From positions 1-36,856 of the IMG/VR virus record IMGVR_UViG_3300024255_000072: a stretch of 36,856 nt of DNA; one strand, written 5' to 3'. Origin of the DNA: a virus. A model generated the notes under the pieces. It did no database searches, was not told the origin of the DNA, and was given only the letters and a program-made list of their open reading frames with translations. Below, piece after piece: positions 1 through 6,460 of the stretch (its first letter is position 1; the number at the start of each line of letters is the position of its first letter). A program made the position numbers and the translations under genes.

Positions 1-1
1 A

Positions 2-238
2 GTGTTCCACAACGATAGAGACATCGAGTTCATCCAATTCAAAAGATGGCTTGAAAGATTATATTCTGAGCAAGGTACGTCCGACGGTGACGTGCTTGTT
101 CTAAATCATAGATCGTGCGAGATGATTTCGGACGAACTATATGAAAAAATCACTGCAAAGTTCCCCAGCCGCTTTGTAGAGATTGAAGTCGCCGAAGATG
201 GCGAAAATGGCTGTACAATTTACTATCCTAAATGCTAA
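2..238 (+). CDS. C-terminal fragment, possible 6-carboxytetrahydropterin synthase (QueD-like)
   Basis: The reading frame is open at the left edge, so this is probably the 3' end of a longer gene; the GTG at position 2 need not be a start. The visible 78 residues have a PTPS/QueD-like end: a DF-K-W-L-like segment (EFIQFKRWL), an S-C-E-M-I stretch where QueD has T-S-E, then a V-E-I-E-V-x-E strand and a final N-G-C-T-I-Y-Y resembling the A-G-C-I-Y end of E. coli QueD. QueD converts dihydroneopterin triphosphate to 6-carboxytetrahydropterin, between FolE and QueE, and both of those are encoded about 4 kb downstream. That context supports the call, but the metal-binding histidines would lie outside the window, so the assignment is tentative. 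Confidence 0.45.
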   Translation: MFHNDRDIEFIQFKRWLERLYSEQGTSDGDVLVLNHRSCEMISDELYEKITAKFPSRFVEIEVAEDGENGCTIYYPKC

Positions 239-257
239 TAAAAGAGAGAAACTTAAA

Positions 258-464
258 ATGGCAAATAACTTCCCTCCGGTCAACAAGATCTTTGACGACT
301 TGGACAAGTTCCGCGACTACTGTCGCTTTGAAGGTAAACCTTTTAATGAAAAGGATCTTTACAAGAAAGATGCTTGGGTGTGGCAAGCCTACGGCAAGTA
401 TCAAAACTACCTTCGTGCGAAGGCCCGTAATGGAGGCCGTGATTTTAAACAACGGAGAAACTAA
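258..464 (+). CDS. Conserved small phage protein, unknown function
   Basis: A 68-residue protein, starting MANNFPPVNKIFDDLDKFRD and ending in a basic tail (RNGGRDFKQRRN). I chose the ATG at 258 rather than the in-frame ATG at 183: a purine-rich AAGAGAG site lies just upstream of 258, and the earlier start would overlap the preceding gene by 56 bases. The stop codon abuts the ATG of the next gene, so it is probably translated with the downstream cassette. The charge pattern (acidic and aromatic first half, strongly basic end) could suit nucleic-acid or protein binding, but I recognise no domain and assign no function. Confidence 0.75.
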   Translation: MANNFPPVNKIFDDLDKFRDYCRFEGKPFNEKDLYKKDAWVWQAYGKYQNYLRAKARNGGRDFKQRRN

Positions 465-1520
465 ATGACTATTCATATTGTAGATATCGAAGCAGTAGAT
501 ACACGCTATACTAAGCAATGGAAAGAGTTTCTTCCAAAGCAACTGCAACGAGCTACAAATGAAAATGTAAAAGTCATTAGTGGCGGGGATACACCTCAGG
601 CAACTACGCCTGGGGCGTTCCTCAATTTTGGCGGTACTAATGTTTATAAAAGTAAACAACTTGAAACTATTGGTGAAATGTTTTGTGCAGGATCTGTAAA
701 AGACAATGACTACTTTTTATATACAGATGCGTGGAACCCTACTGTTATACAATTAAAGTATATGGCAGAGTTACTAGGTGTTGATATTAAAATTGGTGGC
801 TTATGGCACGCCGGTAGTTATGATCCGCAAGATTTTTTAGGCAGACTTATAGGTGATAAACCTTGGGTAAGACATGCTGAAATGTCAATGTTTGAATGCT
901 ATGATGATAACTTTTTTGCAAGTGACTTTCATATTGATATGTTTACAGATGTATTTAATGAAGACTATGTAATAGACTGGGACAAAATACACCGTGTAGG
1001 TTGGCCTATGGAGTATCTAAAGAACAGTTTAGATAGCTACAAAGGAATGGAAAAGCGAGACTTAATTTTATTTCCACATCGTGTTGCTCCTGAGAAACAA
1101 GTTGATATCTTTAGAGATCTTGCAATGCGGTTACCTCAATACGAGTTTGTAGTGTGTCAAGAACGAGATTTAACAAAAAACGAATATCATAACTTGTTAG
1201 GCGAAAGTAAACTAGTGTTTAGTGCTAACTTACAGGAAACACTAGGTATTAGTTGGTACGAAGGCGCATTAGTTGATAGTATTCCTATGGTTCCAGATAG
1301 ACTAAGTTATGCCGAAATGGCATTACCTGAGTTTAAGTACCCTAGTGAATGGACTGAAGATTATGATGCGTACTTGCACAACAAAGATAAAGTTATTGCA
1401 CAAATTGTAAACTATATGGAAAATCACGAAGACTTACTTGTTAGTTTAGAAAAACAACGCATGAAGTTAAACAAAGATTTTTTTAGCGGAAACGAATTGT
1501 ATGACACAGTTAACAGATAA
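465..1520 (+). CDS. GT-B-fold glycosyltransferase (GT4/group 1-like)
   Basis: A 351-residue cytoplasmic protein with the layout of a retaining GT-B glycosyltransferase. The N-terminal half has no signal peptide. The C-terminal half carries the nucleotide-sugar signature: LILFPHRVAPEKQVD at about 200-214 (R206 and K211 where GT4 enzymes hold the donor phosphates), a beta strand around 227-233, and an E-x7-E motif at E258-E266 (ETLGISWYE). It is therefore likely to transfer a sugar from an NDP-sugar to an unknown acceptor, perhaps DNA, a protein or a glycan. A CGGAGAA ribosome site sits at 453-459, and the stop overlaps the next start by 20 bases. It leads a cassette of overlapping genes for a cupin, a phosphoribosyltransferase, a 2OG oxygenase and a HIT protein. 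It does not resemble the sequence of T4 beta-glucosyltransferase as far as I can judge by eye. Confidence 0.75.
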   Translation: MTIHIVDIEAVDTRYTKQWKEFLPKQLQRATNENVKVISGGDTPQATTPGAFLNFGGTNVYKSKQLETIGEMFCAGSVKDNDYFLYTDAWNPTVIQLKYMAELLGVDIKIGGLWHAGSYDPQDFLGRLIGDKPWVRHAEMSMFECYDDNFFASDFHIDMFTDVFNEDYVIDWDKIHRVGWPMEYLKNSLDSYKGMEKRDLILFPHRVAPEKQVDIFRDLAMRLPQYEFVVCQERDLTKNEYHNLLGESKLVFSANLQETLGISWYEGALVDSIPMVPDRLSYAEMALPEFKYPSEWTEDYDAYLHNKDKVIAQIVNYMENHEDLLVSLEKQRMKLNKDFFSGNELYDTVNR

Positions 1521-1860
1521 TTTTATATACTCATTACCAGACACAATTGACCTAGACAGTAATGACAATATTACTGTTACATTAGATAGCAGTACATGGG
1601 ATGATAGTTTTACTACTAACCCTAGTTCAATATACTCGTCTAATAGCATCAGTAATGGCAATGTTGTTATTGAAGGTGAGTTAACGGTAGGCGGTGTAGA
1701 TGTTATGCAGTCTATTAAAGATATGCAACGTGTACTAGGTGTTGTGGGCAGAGATATCGAAAAGGAAGAAAAGTATGCAGGACTAAAACGTGCCGCAGAA
1801 GCATACGAACGTGAACTAGCAAAAATAGAAACCTTCGAAACGCTAAAGGATTCAGCATAA
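1501..1860 (+). CDS. Small protein with beta N-terminus and coiled-coil C-terminus, unknown function
   Basis: A 119-residue protein. Residues 1-50 are rich in S, T, N and D with no charged clusters. Residues 52-68 (GNVVIEGELTVGGVDVM) look like the beta-strand repeats found in phage fibre proteins. Residues 70-115 form a likely alpha-helical coiled coil rich in K, E and R (DIEKEEKYAGLKRAAEAYE). Similar short proteins occur in marine T4-like phages, and I infer a virion or assembly role. The start lies inside the glycosyltransferase gene (20-base overlap), and the stop overlaps the cupin start in a TAATG, so its translation is probably coupled on both sides. Function unknown. Confidence 0.7.
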   Translation: MTQLTDNFIYSLPDTIDLDSNDNITVTLDSSTWDDSFTTNPSSIYSSNSISNGNVVIEGELTVGGVDVMQSIKDMQRVLGVVGRDIEKEEKYAGLKRAAEAYERELAKIETFETLKDSA

Positions 1861-2291
1861 TGTTTAATTTTTTAAAAGATCGCAAACGTGTAATTAGAGA
1901 CAGAGACAGTAACGAGCCGTACTTAGTTCGTTGGTATTTGTTTCTAAAGGACAGAAAGAACTTTCCTTTCAATATCACTTTACACAAAGTACTAGTAAGT
2001 GATGAGCCTACACTACACGACCATCCTTGGAGTTATGCTACTTTTATTATTAAAGGCGGCTACTATGAAAATACTCCTAAAGGACGCTTATGGCGTGGCC
2101 CAGGACACTTCCGTTATCGTAGTGCAGATGATTTACACTATTTAGAACTTGCAAAAGATGCTGAAGGTAACGAAATACCTTGTTGGAGTTTGTTCTTTAT
2201 GGGCAAGAAAGCAACAGATTGGGGATTTGTCAAAGACGGAGAATGGATTCACAATAAGATTTACTTAGCAAGAGGAGCAAAACACGAATGA
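1860..2291 (+). CDS. Cupin-like metal-binding protein
   Basis: A 143-residue single-domain protein. The cupin signature is visible: a strand ending in H53-D-H55 (TLHDHPW) followed by a GGYYE turn, then a second motif centred on H93 (SADDLHYLEL). This is the usual arrangement of metal ligands in a small beta barrel. The C-terminal half has several W and F residues (CWSLFFMG, DWGFV). Cupins of this size may be dioxygenases, isomerases or simply binding proteins, and the substrate cannot be read from the sequence. It starts in a TAATG overlap with the gene before it and ends in an ATGA overlap with the gene after it, which places it firmly in the cassette. Confidence 0.7.
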   Translation: MFNFLKDRKRVIRDRDSNEPYLVRWYLFLKDRKNFPFNITLHKVLVSDEPTLHDHPWSYATFIIKGGYYENTPKGRLWRGPGHFRYRSADDLHYLELAKDAEGNEIPCWSLFFMGKKATDWGFVKDGEWIHNKIYLARGAKHE

Positions 2292-2476
2292 GCATGAACC
2301 ATGATGCAAAACCTAAAGACGAAGAACTTGAACGCATGAAGGCGGAGTTTCTTGCTAAAGGTGGTAAAATTACTAAAGGTAAAACTAAACCAATGCCTAA
2401 TGAACTTGGTATCAGTAACAATAGTTGGAATAATAAATTAACTAAGGCAGAAAAAGATGCCAAGGAGAGTAAATGA
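2288..2476 (+). CDS. Small basic conserved phage protein, unknown function
   Basis: A 62-residue lysine-rich protein. A helical segment (EELERMKAEFLAKGG) precedes a basic KITKGKTKPMP stretch, and the end (NKLTKAEKDAKESK) is again highly charged. It overlaps its neighbours by four bases on both sides (ATGA), so it is very likely translated. The composition suggests a nucleic-acid-binding or intrinsically disordered protein, but I recognise no family. Confidence 0.65.
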   Translation: MSMNHDAKPKDEELERMKAEFLAKGGKITKGKTKPMPNELGISNNSWNNKLTKAEKDAKESK

Positions 2477-3030
2477 TTAAGAAACATTACTATAATTGGC
2501 AAGATGTAGAAAATGCTTGCATCAACATTGCACTACAAATGTATAAAGACAAATGGCGTCCTGACTATATTGTAGGTATTACCAGAGGCGGCAACGTTCC
2601 TGCTACTATACTAAGCAACATGTTAGGTGTACGTGGCGAAGCATTAAAAGTAAGTTTACGTGATGCTACAGGTCAAAGTGAAAGTAATACTTGGATGGCC
2701 GACGATGCATTTGGATATGTAGATGAAAAAGAACGTGTTGATACTAAAAGTCGTTGGGACATTAGTAAACGTAAAAATATTTTAATTGTAGACGACATTA
2801 ACGACACTGGCGCTACATTTGACTGGATCAAACAGGACTGGCAAGCAAGTTGTTTACCTGACGAAGAAAGTTGGAAAACAGTATGGCATAATAATGTTCG
2901 CTTTGCTACTATTACAGATAATTTATCAAGTGACTTTAATGGCACTGTAGACTATAGCGTACACGAAGTAAACAAAGCAGAACAAGACGTTTGGTTAGTT
3001 TATCCCTGGGAGAACGTAGGCGAGTATTAA
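2473..3030 (+). CDS. Type I phosphoribosyltransferase
   Basis: A 185-residue protein with the PRPP-binding signature of type I phosphoribosyltransferases at residues 103-115 (ILIVDDINDTGAT). An earlier loop, GITRGGN (35-41), matches the PPi-binding loop of xanthine/hypoxanthine-type enzymes. The C-terminus has a VWLVYPWE segment, also seen in xanthine/guanine PRTase-like proteins, where that part contacts the base. It probably joins a purine-like base to PRPP or does the reverse. In a phage that also encodes deazaguanine-synthesis enzymes, a modified purine is a conceivable substrate, but that is inference. It has ATGA overlap with the gene upstream and TAATG overlap with the oxygenase downstream. 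Confidence 0.85.
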   Translation: MIKKHYYNWQDVENACINIALQMYKDKWRPDYIVGITRGGNVPATILSNMLGVRGEALKVSLRDATGQSESNTWMADDAFGYVDEKERVDTKSRWDISKRKNILIVDDINDTGATFDWIKQDWQASCLPDEESWKTVWHNNVRFATITDNLSSDFNGTVDYSVHEVNKAEQDVWLVYPWENVGEY

Positions 3031-3635
3031 TGGCAGACTTATATAATCTTTTTCCTGTGCCAATAGTTAGTTCTTTTTATAACGATTCTACAAATCTAAA
3101 AAAAGTTCTTGCTCCTAAGTTTAAAGAATACGAAATTAACAATCCTGATGGTGACCAATATTCGCCTTACGGATACACTTCATATTATAGCTCAGATAAT
3201 ATCCTTCTTTGGAAAGAGTGTAAAGAGTTATTAGATGTAATTGGAAATGAAGTAGTATCGTTACATCATAAAGCAGGACTATCCGGTTCAGTATATCTTG
3301 AGAACAGTTGGTTTTCAGTTAATAGACAAGGTTCATATCATGATCCACATTGTCATATTCCAAGTATATGGAGCGGATGTTACTATGTACAATCTAATTT
3401 AGACCAGGATGCTAAAATTTCATTTTTAAATAATAATCATTATTCAAACTGGCCTTTTGTGCAAAAGTCAATTACAACTGAATATAATAGTAATAGCTCA
3501 ACTTTTTCTGTCGAAACAGGTACTTTACTAATATTTCCTAGTTATTTACTTCATAGAGTTGAACAACAATTATCTAGTAACGATAGAATAACTATTGCAT
3601 TTAATTTTAACAGTAAAGGAGAATCTTTATCATGA
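3030..3635 (+). CDS. Putative 2OG-Fe(II) oxygenase (PF13759/TIGR02466-like)
   Basis: A 201-residue protein starting at the ATG in the TAATG junction with the PRTase gene. An upstream in-frame ATG at 2991 lies inside that gene and was rejected. It resembles the small 2OG-Fe(II) oxygenases common in marine phages. The N-terminal LFPVPIV motif is typical. The putative iron ligands lie in YHDPHCHIPSIWSGCYYV (H107 and H109, residues 103-120) and in LLHRVEQ (H175), with R186 placed to bind 2-oxoglutarate. Family members are presumed to hydroxylate a protein or small molecule; no substrate is known to me. Its base composition is more AT-rich than that of its neighbours. The stop overlaps the HIT gene in an ATGA. 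Confidence 0.75.
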   Translation: MADLYNLFPVPIVSSFYNDSTNLKKVLAPKFKEYEINNPDGDQYSPYGYTSYYSSDNILLWKECKELLDVIGNEVVSLHHKAGLSGSVYLENSWFSVNRQGSYHDPHCHIPSIWSGCYYVQSNLDQDAKISFLNNNHYSNWPFVQKSITTEYNSNSSTFSVETGTLLIFPSYLLHRVEQQLSSNDRITIAFNFNSKGESLS

Positions 3636-4006
3636 ACATCGACACTTTAGAAGTAGCAAAACAAGACGGAAGAGCTCCGTGGACTAACGTAGAGCTTGAC
3701 ACACGTGACTTTATTGTGTATAGTGACATATACCCCGTAACTGAAGGACATACATTAGTAGTCCCTAAACAAGCAACACAAGAAGACATTTTAAAATGTA
3801 TGAAGTTTGCAGTTGCTATGGGTCAACAGAACGTAGAAGCATCTAGTAATAATGTTACAGGCTTTAACGTAGGAATTAACATAGGCGAAAGTGCAGGTCA
3901 AACTTGCATGTATCCACATGTTCATCTAATCTTCCGTCGTAATGGGGACATGGAAGATCCGAAAGGCGGCGTCAGAGGCGTCATCCCATCTAAACAAAAA
4001 TATTAA
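3632..4006 (+). CDS. HIT-family nucleotide hydrolase/transferase
   Basis: A 124-residue histidine-triad protein. Visible family features are the GHTLVVPKQ strand (39-47), GFNVGINIGESAGQT (77-91), then the triad region CMYPHVHLIFRR (92-103) and the downstream GDMEDPKGGVRGVIP. The catalytic middle histidine is H96 and the third is H98. The first position of the usual H-x-H-x-H triad is Y94 here. HIT enzymes cleave nucleoside phosphoramidates or dinucleoside polyphosphates such as Ap4A, or deadenylate substrates. It is the last gene of the overlapping cassette and is followed by a strong ribosome site for the next small gene. Confidence 0.85.
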   Translation: MNIDTLEVAKQDGRAPWTNVELDTRDFIVYSDIYPVTEGHTLVVPKQATQEDILKCMKFAVAMGQQNVEASSNNVTGFNVGINIGESAGQTCMYPHVHLIFRRNGDMEDPKGGVRGVIPSKQKY

Positions 4007-4017
4007 GGAAAGGAACT

Positions 4018-4224
4018 ATGGACTTGAAGGAACAAATGATTAAAGCGGCAAGACTACACGCTGAAGCGGAGATAGAATTGCATAAGACTAATATCGAAGT
4101 TTACATGCAAAAAGTTGTAGGCATTGGAGAACACTCTGATATCATTGAAACAATTCAAAAAGAATTAGATGCAATGGCTACAGCACACGATCGTCTTGAT
4201 ATGTTAAACACATATTTTGTATAA
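4018..4224 (+). CDS. Small helical conserved phage protein, unknown function
   Basis: A 68-residue protein that appears almost entirely helical, with heptad-like spacing of leucine and isoleucine (for example IIETIQKELDAMATAHDRLD) and an aromatic end, NTYFV. A strong AAGGAAAGGA ribosome site lies 5-10 bases before the ATG. It ends just before the sigma70-like promoter of the folE operon, so it is probably the last gene of the upstream transcription unit. No recognisable domain. Confidence 0.7.
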   Translation: MDLKEQMIKAARLHAEAEIELHKTNIEVYMQKVVGIGEHSDIIETIQKELDAMATAHDRLDMLNTYFV

Positions 4225-4229
4225 CATAC

Positions 4230-4258
4230 TTGACAAAAACCTAAATACAATGTATAAT
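4230..4258 (+). promoter_or_regulatory. Sigma70-type promoter for folE-queE operon
   Basis: A perfect TTGACA (4230-4235) and a perfect TATAAT (4253-4258) are separated by 17 bases. The expected transcription start is near 4265, giving a leader of about 55 bases before folE. The leader ends in a GGAGAA ribosome site at about 4311-4316. The consensus match suggests use of unmodified host RNA polymerase, hence early or middle expression. Confidence 0.85.
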
Positions 4259-4320
4259 ATAACTTATATTGTGCATTGTATTAATAACGGCAATCCACTG
4301 CCTAAACATCGGAGAAAAGA

Positions 4321-5010
4321 ATGGATAAATCCAAAGAAATAAAAGCCCGTTTGCAACAAGCAGACAAACGCTTCTGGGCCGGCGACAATATTTCAGACTA
4401 TATTAAAGACGGCGAAAAACAAGTACTAATTGACGAGCTTGCTGTTAAGTTTGAAGACGTATTACAAGGTCTTGTAATAGATACAGAAAACGACCCTAAC
4501 AGTAACGGCACAGGTAAACGTCTTGCAAAGATGTATATCAATGAGCTAATGGCAGGCAGGTATGAACCAATGCCGCCGGCGACAGCATTTCCAAATGATA
4601 GCGAAGATCGTTATGAAGGTATGTTAGTTGTGCGTAGTGAACTTACAAGTATGTGTTCACATCATCATCAGATTGTTAGAGGTGTAGCATACATTGGTAT
4701 TATTGCATCAGACAAACTAATTGGTTTAAGTAAGTATACACGTATTGCACAATGGTGTGCTATGCGAGGTACATTACAAGAAGAACTTGCAAACGACATT
4801 GTACGTGAGATTCAAAAAGCAACTGGTGCAGAACACTTAGGTGTTTATGTACAAGCAACACACGGTTGTGTTGAAAACAGAGGTGTAAAAGCACACAGTA
4901 GTCTTACACAAACAACTGTACTAAAAGGTGCATTTAAAAATGACGCAGGTACAAAGAAAGAGTTTATGGACAATATTAAACTACAACAAGAATTTGCATG
5001 TGGGAAGTAG
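4321..5010 (+). CDS. folE: GTP cyclohydrolase I
   Basis: A 229-residue enzyme that turns GTP into 7,8-dihydroneopterin triphosphate, the first step of both folate and 7-deazaguanine (preQ0/queuosine) synthesis. The zinc ligands match the family spacing: C112 and H115 in MCSHHH, and C183 in THGCVENRGV, the same +3/+71 spacing as Cys110, His113 and Cys181 of the E. coli enzyme. The LIGLSKYTRIAQWCAMR segment (133-149) and the C-terminal SSLTQTTVLKGAF are typical. The canonical C-E-H-H is C-S-H-H here. It is the first gene after a sigma70 promoter, and queE starts three bases after its stop, which points to deazaguanine rather than folate synthesis. Confidence 0.95.
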   Translation: MDKSKEIKARLQQADKRFWAGDNISDYIKDGEKQVLIDELAVKFEDVLQGLVIDTENDPNSNGTGKRLAKMYINELMAGRYEPMPPATAFPNDSEDRYEGMLVVRSELTSMCSHHHQIVRGVAYIGIIASDKLIGLSKYTRIAQWCAMRGTLQEELANDIVREIQKATGAEHLGVYVQATHGCVENRGVKAHSSLTQTTVLKGAFKNDAGTKKEFMDNIKLQQEFACGK

Positions 5011-5013
5011 AGT

Positions 5014-5907
5014 ATGAAACTTAGATATTCAGAAGCGTTTTATAGCGTACAAGGCGAAGGCAAGTTTGTAGGAGTACCTAGTGTATTCCTACGCACATTC
5101 GGTTGTAACTTTCGTTGTATGAACTTTGGTGTTGATACTAAAAAGAATCGTACCGAATTACATGCTGAAGGACAACGATACAATCAAGAAGTAGCAGATT
5201 TAATTGCTAAAGATGTGCATAAGACTACAGAAAAGTTTGAAGACTTACCTATTATACATACAGGCTGTGATACTTATGCAAGTATCTATCCCGAATTTAA
5301 ACATTTTAACAAACAAGCAGAGGTTGAAGAAGTAGTTGAACATCTGCTATCACTCACTCCTAACGGTAAGTGGGTACAGGATAATGGGCAAGATGTCCAT
5401 TTAATATTAACGGGTGGCGAACCATTGCTTGCATGGCAACGTTTATATGTAGAGTTATTTGAACACCCACGTATGCGAGACTTAAAAAATGTTACATTTG
5501 AAACAAACACTACACAAAACTTACACGACGAGTTTAAAAATTATCTCATCAATCAAGACAGATTTACAATCACTTGGAGTTGTTCCCCAAAACTTAGTGT
5601 CTCAGGAGAACCTTGGGAAACTGCTATTAAGCCTAGTGTTGCTAGTGAGTATAACAGTGTTGACGGTAGTGACATGTATCTTAAGTTTGTTGTGGCTACT
5701 AATGACGACTTTGATGAAGTTAAAAAAGCTGTGGACGCTTACAGAAGTGCCGGGGTGGAATGTCCGGTATATCTTATGCCGTTGGGCGGACGTAGTGAAG
5801 AATACTCCCTCAATGTTAAAGATGTCGCTGAAGCGTGTATGGCAGAAGGATGGAGATTCACGCCAAGACTCCACATTTCCTTATTCGGAAATGCCTGGGG
5901 CACTTGA
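5014..5907 (+). CDS. queE: 7-carboxy-7-deazaguanine synthase, radical SAM, with split cysteine motif
   Basis: A 297-residue radical-SAM enzyme expected to convert 6-carboxytetrahydropterin to 7-carboxy-7-deazaguanine. Supporting features are the QueE-type N-terminus YSVQGEGKFVGVPSVFLRTF (10-29), the SAM-binding glycine motif ILTGGEPLLA (131-140) and the end HISLFGNAWGT. The [4Fe-4S] cysteines are unusual. C31 and C35 form C-x3-C, but no cysteine follows within two residues. The best third ligand is C85 in HTGCDTYAS, which looks like the canonical W-C-D-T segment displaced by about 47 residues. The inserted segment (about 38-82) is charged and ordered-looking. It sits directly after folE in the same operon. 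Confidence 0.88.
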   Translation: MKLRYSEAFYSVQGEGKFVGVPSVFLRTFGCNFRCMNFGVDTKKNRTELHAEGQRYNQEVADLIAKDVHKTTEKFEDLPIIHTGCDTYASIYPEFKHFNKQAEVEEVVEHLLSLTPNGKWVQDNGQDVHLILTGGEPLLAWQRLYVELFEHPRMRDLKNVTFETNTTQNLHDEFKNYLINQDRFTITWSCSPKLSVSGEPWETAIKPSVASEYNSVDGSDMYLKFVVATNDDFDEVKKAVDAYRSAGVECPVYLMPLGGRSEEYSLNVKDVAEACMAEGWRFTPRLHISLFGNAWGT

Positions 5908-5914
5908 TCCGCAT

Positions 5915-6010
5915 ATGAATTATAAAAACAAACAACATGAACGAGCTATGAAGGCACCAATTAATGATGGTGGCAATCTAGAGAAACGTGTAAGGGAGGC
6001 AGGACTATGA
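5915..6010 (+). CDS. Possible 31-residue peptide
   Basis: A short frame between queE and the next gene, starting MNYKNKQHERAMKAPINDGG. It is polar and basic with no hydrophobic segment. It ends in an ATGA overlap with the following ATG, the coupling seen between real genes in this genome. There is no convincing ribosome site before the ATG at 5915, and the next gene has a strong site of its own (GGGAGG at 5994-5999) inside this frame. A shorter version could start at the methionine in RAMKAP. Moderate to low confidence that it is translated. Confidence 0.35.
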   Translation: MNYKNKQHERAMKAPINDGGNLEKRVREAGL

Positions 6011-6399
6011 AAGAGTTCTTTAAAAAACTAACAGGACTAGATAAGGTAGAAGCTGAAAAGGCTGCTGTTGAATCTGAAAAGATGGAACTTCTTAAAAAGA
6101 AAGATCCTAAAGCATATGCTACTAAAAAGAAACAGCCTTGGGTTAGTGTATTAGATGTAAAGGTCAATCAAGAAAACGTTCGAAACGGATTTTTTGAAAT
6201 GGACTGGAATGAATACTTTATTAAAGATCTTAAAAAAGCAGGTTACGGTGAAAACGGTGATTTAGATGAACAAATTGTAGATCTTTGGTTCCGTGACATT
6301 GTATATGGTATGCTTGAAGAAGAAGGACTAGATACTGAAAGAGGTGCAGGATATATTAATGTTGTGCCTATCGACAAGGGCAAGAGTGAAGTATCTTAA
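6007..6399 (+). CDS. Conserved phage protein, unknown function
   Basis: A 130-residue protein with an N-terminal charged helix (residues 1-45, rich in K and E). A more folded part follows, containing QPWVSVLDVKVNQENVRNGF and DWNEYFIKDLKKAGY, then a WFRDIVYGMLEEEG helix. The GGGAGG ribosome site seven bases upstream is strong. Proteins of this shape recur in marine T4-like phages without an assigned role. It is the last gene before the promoter of the RNase H unit. Confidence 0.75.
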   Translation: MKEFFKKLTGLDKVEAEKAAVESEKMELLKKKDPKAYATKKKQPWVSVLDVKVNQENVRNGFFEMDWNEYFIKDLKKAGYGENGDLDEQIVDLWFRDIVYGMLEEEGLDTERGAGYINVVPIDKGKSEVS

Positions 6400-6402
6400 T
6401 GC

Positions 6403-6431
6403 TTGACACAAGCCAGATCTGGTGTTATAAT
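6403..6431 (+). promoter_or_regulatory. Sigma70-type extended -10 promoter for RNase H unit
   Basis: TTGACA (6403-6408), a 17-base spacer and TATAAT (6426-6431), preceded by TGT at 6423-6425, which gives a full extended -10 element. The transcription start is expected near 6438. It is the strongest promoter by eye in the window and drives the small peptide at 6461 and the RNase H gene. Confidence 0.87.
6413..6422. promoter_or_regulatory. Perfect palindrome in promoter spacer, candidate operator
   Basis: CCAGATCTGG is a perfect 10-base palindrome lying between the -35 and -10 boxes of the promoter at 6403-6431. Its location would let a bound dimer block RNA polymerase. It could be a chance occurrence; the three other sigma70-like promoters in the window do not contain it. 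Confidence 0.35.
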
Positions 6432-6460
6432 AATACTATAATTAACACAAAGGCAAAACT

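Noticed and set aside
228-659. - strand open frame of 143 codons near the left end
   Set aside because: Antisense to two coupled + strand genes; cysteine- and isoleucine-rich shadow translation.
4241-4248. CTAAATAC as a late promoter before folE
   Set aside because: It falls in the spacer of a perfect sigma70 promoter and lacks the R-A-T start of the other late-type sites; the sigma70 call explains the region better.
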